Origin: Terriglobales bacterium
GTDB lineage: Bacteria > Acidobacteriota > Terriglobia > Terriglobales > Acidobacteriaceae
Assembly: GCA_015655585.1 (NCBI GenBank)
Contig: JAATEV010000098.1
Span: 1 to 35,033 of the forward strand
Length of the DNA: 35,033 bases
Direction: 5' to 3'
In this document: positions 31,717 through 35,033 of the stretch, piece after piece
How the letters are laid out: the number at the start of each line of letters is the position of its first letter
Position numbering within the stretch: position 1 is the stretch's first letter
The notes under the pieces: generated by a model
What the model saw: the letters and a program-made list of their open reading frames with translations, nothing else
Told to the model about the DNA's origin: nothing
Database searches by the model: none
Program-made: the position numbers and the translations under genes

Positions 31717-32796
31717 ATGACGACGCCCCACGAAGCCAACTACCGTATGCCCGCCGAATGGGCCCCCCACGCCGCCACCTGGATCGCCTGGCCCCACAAC
31801 GCCGAAGACTGGCCCGGCAAGTTCCAGCCCATCCCCTGGGTTTACTCCGAAATCGTCCGCAATCTCTCCCGCGTCGAAGACGTCCACATCCTCGTCAACA
31901 ACGCCGACGCCGAGCGTCGCGCCACCGGCCTCCTCCGCCGCGCCGGGGCCAACCTCGCCCGCCTCCACTTCCACCTCTGGCCCACCGACCGCGTCTGGCT
32001 CCGCGACTCCGGCCCCATCTTCGTCAAAAACCCTCAGGGTGAGTTGGCCATCACCAACTGGCACTTCAACGCCTGGGCCAAGTACAAGAACTGGCGCCGC
32101 GACGACCAGATCCCCGATCACGTCGCCCAACTCTACGACATGCCCCAGTACCAGCCCGTCATTCCCCTCCCCAACGGCTACGAGCACCGCGTCGTCCTCG
32201 AAGGCGGCAGCATCGACACCAACGGCTCCGGCATCCTCCTCACCACCGAGGAGTGCCTCCTCTCCGAAATCCAGCAGCGCAACCCCGGCCTCGGCGACGA
32301 AGCCGATACCCGCAGCCTCCTCGAACAGGTCTTCCGCGACTATCTCGGTATCGAAAAGACCCTCTGGCTCCACAAAGGCTGCGCCGGCGACGACACCCAC
32401 GGCCACGTAGACGACATCACCCGCTTCGTAGGCGAAAACAAGATCCTCACCTGTGTCGAGCCCAACACCCACGACGAAAACCACCTGCCCCTGGCCGAAA
32501 ACCTCGACCGTCTCCGCTCCGCCCGCAACCTGCAAGGCGAGCCCTTCGAGATCGTCGAGCTCCCCATGCCCGAACCGGTCATCTTCGAGGGCCAGCGCCT
32601 GCCCGCCAGCTACGCGAACTTCTACATCGCCAACAACCTCGTCCTGGTCCCCACCTTCAACGACTGCAACGACCGCCATGCCCTCAACACCATCGCAGGC
32701 TGCTTCCCCGACCGCGAAGTAGTAGGCATCCACGCCGTAGACCTGGTCTGGGGCCTCGGCACACTCCACTGCCTAAGCCAGCAGGAGCCCGCATAA
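31717..32796 (+). CDS. aguA: Agmatine deiminase
   Basis: A 359-residue peptidyl-arginine-deiminase-fold enzyme that converts agmatine to N-carbamoylputrescine and ammonia in the arginine-decarboxylase route to putrescine. The N-terminal RMPAEWAPHAATWIAWPHN, the substrate segment WLRDSGPIFV, the catalytic GDDTHGHVDD with His228 and the nucleophile Cys352 in GLGTLHCLSQQ are all present. GLGTLHC replaces the more usual GGGNIHC. The length is typical and no signal is present. No N-carbamoylputrescine amidase gene lies beside it. The ribosome-binding site is weak. It converges on brnA with 17 bases between stop codons. Confidence 0.94.
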   Translation: MTTPHEANYRMPAEWAPHAATWIAWPHNAEDWPGKFQPIPWVYSEIVRNLSRVEDVHILVNNADAERRATGLLRRAGANLARLHFHLWPTDRVWLRDSGPIFVKNPQGELAITNWHFNAWAKYKNWRRDDQIPDHVAQLYDMPQYQPVIPLPNGYEHRVVLEGGSIDTNGSGILLTTEECLLSEIQQRNPGLGDEADTRSLLEQVFRDYLGIEKTLWLHKGCAGDDTHGHVDDITRFVGENKILTCVEPNTHDENHLPLAENLDRLRSARNLQGEPFEIVELPMPEPVIFEGQRLPASYANFYIANNLVLVPTFNDCNDRHALNTIAGCFPDREVVGIHAVDLVWGLGTLHCLSQQEPA

Positions 32797-32813
32797 ACCC
32801 CAGCAAACCGCGG

Positions 32814-33128
32814 TCATGAAGCCTTCTCGTGCGCTTTCATGTACTCCCTCAGAGCCGCATTGATGCGGCTCTGATACCGCGTCCCGGTCTTCTTGAAGAA
32901 CTCAAGTACATCCGCATCCAGCCGCACCGTGACCTGCTTTTTATTCCCCGAAGGGATCAGCGCCCCCGGCCGCGTCCACACCGAATTTGGCGGTGAGGCA
33001 GGCGCATCGCTAAAGTCGATGTCTTCATCCGTCATTGCTCGCAGACGCTCCAACTGTTCCGCTGGCATCTTCACAGGAGCCTTGGAGCCAACCTTATACC
33101 TTACGATTCCAGTATTCTTCACGCTCAT
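32814..33128 (-). CDS. brnA: BrnA-family antitoxin
   Basis: A 104-residue antitoxin of the BrnT/BrnA type II system. The N-terminal half is the toxin-binding part (MPAEQLERLRAMTDEDIDFSD). The C-terminal half is a ribbon-helix-helix DNA-binding domain: strand KKQVTVRLDADVLEFFKK, then TRYQSRINAALREYMKAH. BrnA binds and neutralises BrnT and represses the operon. Its ATG lies inside the end of brnT (35-base overlap), preceded by AAGGGCGAG, so translation is coupled. The order toxin then antitoxin is normal for this family. Confidence 0.92.
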   Translation of the reverse strand: MSVKNTGIVRYKVGSKAPVKMPAEQLERLRAMTDEDIDFSDAPASPPNSVWTRPGALIPSGNKKQVTVRLDADVLEFFKKTGTRYQSRINAALREYMKAHEKAS

Positions 33129-33369
33129 ATCGACTCGCCCTTCTTGCGGAGATCAATCGAATCGCATCTCCCCTCAAGGTAAATACAACGTATAGCTCAA
33201 CACTGCTAACGACTCCGACAGTGACCCATCGCTCCTCTTGCTCAGAAGATTCAGAGTCGAGACGTTCCGTTCGTTGCCCATCAGCAAAAACTTCGAGAGC
33301 AAATTCGAAGGACATGCCATGCTTTCTCTGGTTTGCCCTGTCCTTCTTCTCATCCCACTCGAATTCCAC
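33094..33369 (-). CDS. brnT: BrnT-family toxin
   Basis: A 91-residue toxin related to RelE-type ribonucleases. Family motifs are FEWDEKKDRANQRKHGMSFE at the start, VFAD in the middle and RLISARRASRYEREEYW at the end, including the Arg residues expected in the active site. The start is GTG at 33367-33369; an upstream in-frame ATG is not available, and no ribosome-binding site precedes it. A -10-like TAAGAT ends seven bases before the GTG, so the message may be leaderless. It overlaps brnA by 35 bases. It diverges from tadA with 58 bases between starts. Confidence 0.9.
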   Translation of the reverse strand: MEFEWDEKKDRANQRKHGMSFEFALEVFADGQRTERLDSESSEQEERWVTVGVVSSVELYVVFTLRGDAIRLISARRASRYEREEYWNRKV

Positions 33370-33375
33370 AATAAA

Positions 33376-33901
<526 letters not shown>

Positions 33902-33949
33902 AGCAGCGGCCTCCCAGCGCAGCAACCGAAGGCGAAATCCCTGAGACGG

Positions 33950-33955
33950 TAAAAT
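33950..33955 (+). promoter_or_regulatory. Possible -10 element just before the glutaredoxin-like gene
   Basis: TAAAAT (33950-33955) is five of six to the -10 consensus and ends six bases before the ATG at 33962, which lacks a ribosome-binding site. This would give a leaderless message. No -35 match is present, so support is weak. Confidence 0.3.
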
Positions 33956-33961
33956 AAATCC

Positions 33962-34219
33962 ATGGAACTCACCGTCTACTCCGCCGCCTGGTGCCGGGAC
34001 TGCCGCGAAGCCAAGCGCTTCCTCGAAAAGCACAACATCCCCTACACCGAGATCGACATCGAAACCACCCCCGGCGCAGCCGGCACCGTCGAGGCCAACG
34101 TCGGCAAGCGTGCCATCCCCCAGTTCGTTCTCGACGGCAAATGGATTCAGCCCTATCGCCCCGGCCAGGGCTTCCTCCACGACGAGATGGCCGAACTCTT
34201 CGGCGTAGTCAACTCCTAA
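33962..34219 (+). CDS. Glutaredoxin-like small redox protein (NrdH/mycoredoxin type)
   Basis: An 85-residue thioredoxin-fold protein with the redox motif CRDC (Cys11 and Cys14) after the first strand, a cis-Pro segment KRAIPQFVLDGKW and the final helix. The length and WCxxC placement match the NrdH/mycoredoxin/glutaredoxin group that reduces disulfides or mixed disulfides; the electron donor is not evident. It lies 60 bases after tadA and 63 before purB, all on the plus strand. No ribosome-binding site is visible before the ATG. Confidence 0.88.
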   Translation: MELTVYSAAWCRDCREAKRFLEKHNIPYTEIDIETTPGAAGTVEANVGKRAIPQFVLDGKWIQPYRPGQGFLHDEMAELFGVVNS

Positions 34220-34282
34220 TCCCGCAGCACCGCACAGAAATCTCCCGCTGCCATCCCGACGCAGCCACAGTAAGGAACAAAC

Positions 34283-35033
34283 ATGATCGCCCGCTACACC
34301 CGCCCGGAGATGGGCAGCATCTGGTCCGACGAAAACAAGTACCGCTCCTGGCTCACCGTCGAGGCAGCCGCCTCGCAGGCCCTCGCCCAGTTCGGCCTCG
34401 TGCCCCAGGCCGCCGCCGACGCCATCCGTGACCACTCCAACTTCACCGTAGACCGCATCAACGAGATCGAGGCCGAGGTCAAGCACGACGTCATCGCCTT
34501 CACCACCACCGTAGCCGAGCACATCAACAACCCCGAGCACTCCCGCTGGCTCCACTACGGCCTCACCAGCACCGACGTCGTAGACACCGCGCAGGCCCTC
34601 CAACTCAAAGAAGCCTCCGCCATCATCCACACCGGCATCCTCGGCCTGCTCGAAGTCCTCAAGCGCCGCGCCGTCGAGTTCAAGCACACCCCCATCATCG
34701 GCCGCACCCACGGCATCCACGCCGAGCCTTCCACCTTCGGCCTCAAGCTCCTCCTCTGGTACTCCGAGATGCAGCGCAACCTCCGCCGCTTCGACGCCGC
34801 CGCCGAAGATCTCCGCGTAGGCAAGCTCTCCGGAGCCGTCGGCACCTTCGGTCACCTCAAGCCCGAGCACGAAGAAGCAATTTGTAACCAACTCGGTCTC
34901 AAACCCGTAGACATCGCCACGCAGGTCGTCCAGCGCGACCTCCACGCCGCCTACGTCGCCACCCTGGCCGTCCTCGCCAGCACACTCGACAAGATCGCCA
35001 CCGAGATCCGCCACCTCCAGCGCACCGAGGTCC
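34283..35033 (+). CDS. purB: Adenylosuccinate lyase, N-terminal part (cut by window end)
   Basis: The first 250 codons of a fumarase/aspartase-superfamily lyase acting twice in purine synthesis (SAICAR to AICAR, adenylosuccinate to AMP). Visible hallmarks are the start IARYTRPEMGSIWSDE, the segment HYGLTSTDVVDTAQALQL and the catalytic-His segment PIIGRTHGIHAEP. The signature loop SSxMPxKxN would lie beyond the window. TAAGGA lies six bases before the ATG. It is the last gene of the tadA-glutaredoxin-purB row; the frame is still open at the right edge. Confidence 0.95.
   Translation, partial: MIARYTRPEMGSIWSDENKYRSWLTVEAAASQALAQFGLVPQAAADAIRDHSNFTVDRINEIEAEVKHDVIAFTTTVAEHINNPEHSRWLHYGLTSTDVVDTAQALQLKEASAIIHTGILGLLEVLKRRAVEFKHTPIIGRTHGIHAEPSTFGLKLLLWYSEMQRNLRRFDAAAEDLRVGKLSGAVGTFGHLKPEHEEAICNQLGLKPVDIATQVVQRDLHAAYVATLAVLASTLDKIATEIRHLQRTEV

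Overview
The window reads as chromosomal DNA from a GC-rich soil-type bacterium, most likely an Acidobacteriota of the Terriglobia (Granulicella/Terriglobus/Edaphobacter-like). That assignment is inferred from gene content: several Tat- or Sec-exported glycosidases, a CotA-like multicopper oxidase, an exported acid-phosphatase-type phosphoesterase, a Bacillus-type succinate dehydrogenase with a single cytochrome b558 subunit, and a FlbD/MotA/MotB plus FliC/FliD/FliS motility locus. No 16S rRNA, tRNA, phage, transposase or CRISPR array is visible, so the genus is unproven.

Layout. 1-553 has no gene: a hexanucleotide tandem repeat, a row of short GC hairpins (REP-like) and two terminator-like hairpins. 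554-7300 holds two minus-strand carbohydrate genes (an exported six-hairpin glycosidase-like protein and a very large GH13 protein) and a gene-free divergent region. 7301-14946 is plus strand: a membrane-bound PAS-PAS-GGDEF-EAL protein, then three exported proteins (multicopper oxidase, phosphoesterase with a structured leader and probable TTG start, YVTN/YncE-like beta-propeller). 15027-16367 has two cyclophilins, one cytosolic and one exported. 16520-18886 has a small monooxygenase, a GH39-like beta-xylosidase and an unrecognised 66-residue protein. 18947-23659 (minus) has a GlcG/HbpS-like protein, the sdhCAB operon with its promoter and terminator, and rdgB. 23749-29120 has a YjbQ-family protein and the flagellar block: flbD-motA-motB leftward, fliC, fliD and fliS rightward. 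29121-31552 (minus) has an ABC exporter and an exported FKBP isomerase. 31717-35033 has agmatine deiminase, a brnT-brnA toxin-antitoxin pair, tadA, a glutaredoxin-like protein and the start of purB.

How it works together. The carbohydrate genes, oxidase, phosphoesterase and exported foldases suit a plant-litter or soil polymer degrader whose exported proteins are refolded in the periplasm. The motility block supplies stator, filament, cap and filament chaperone; fliC carries a sigma-28-like site and fliD a strong sigma-54-like site, suggesting staged expression. The GGDEF-EAL protein could link c-di-GMP to motility, but nothing in the layout ties it to the flagellar genes. Convergent genes are mostly separated by long perfect hairpins that can terminate in both directions.

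No wholly new system is obvious. The most novel-looking elements are the phosphoesterase leader (terminator-like hairpin, possible upstream peptide, TTG start), the sigma-54 site embedded in an inverted repeat before fliD, the possible leaderless brnT start beside a palindromic operator, and the 1258-residue GH13 protein with large unexplained flanking regions.
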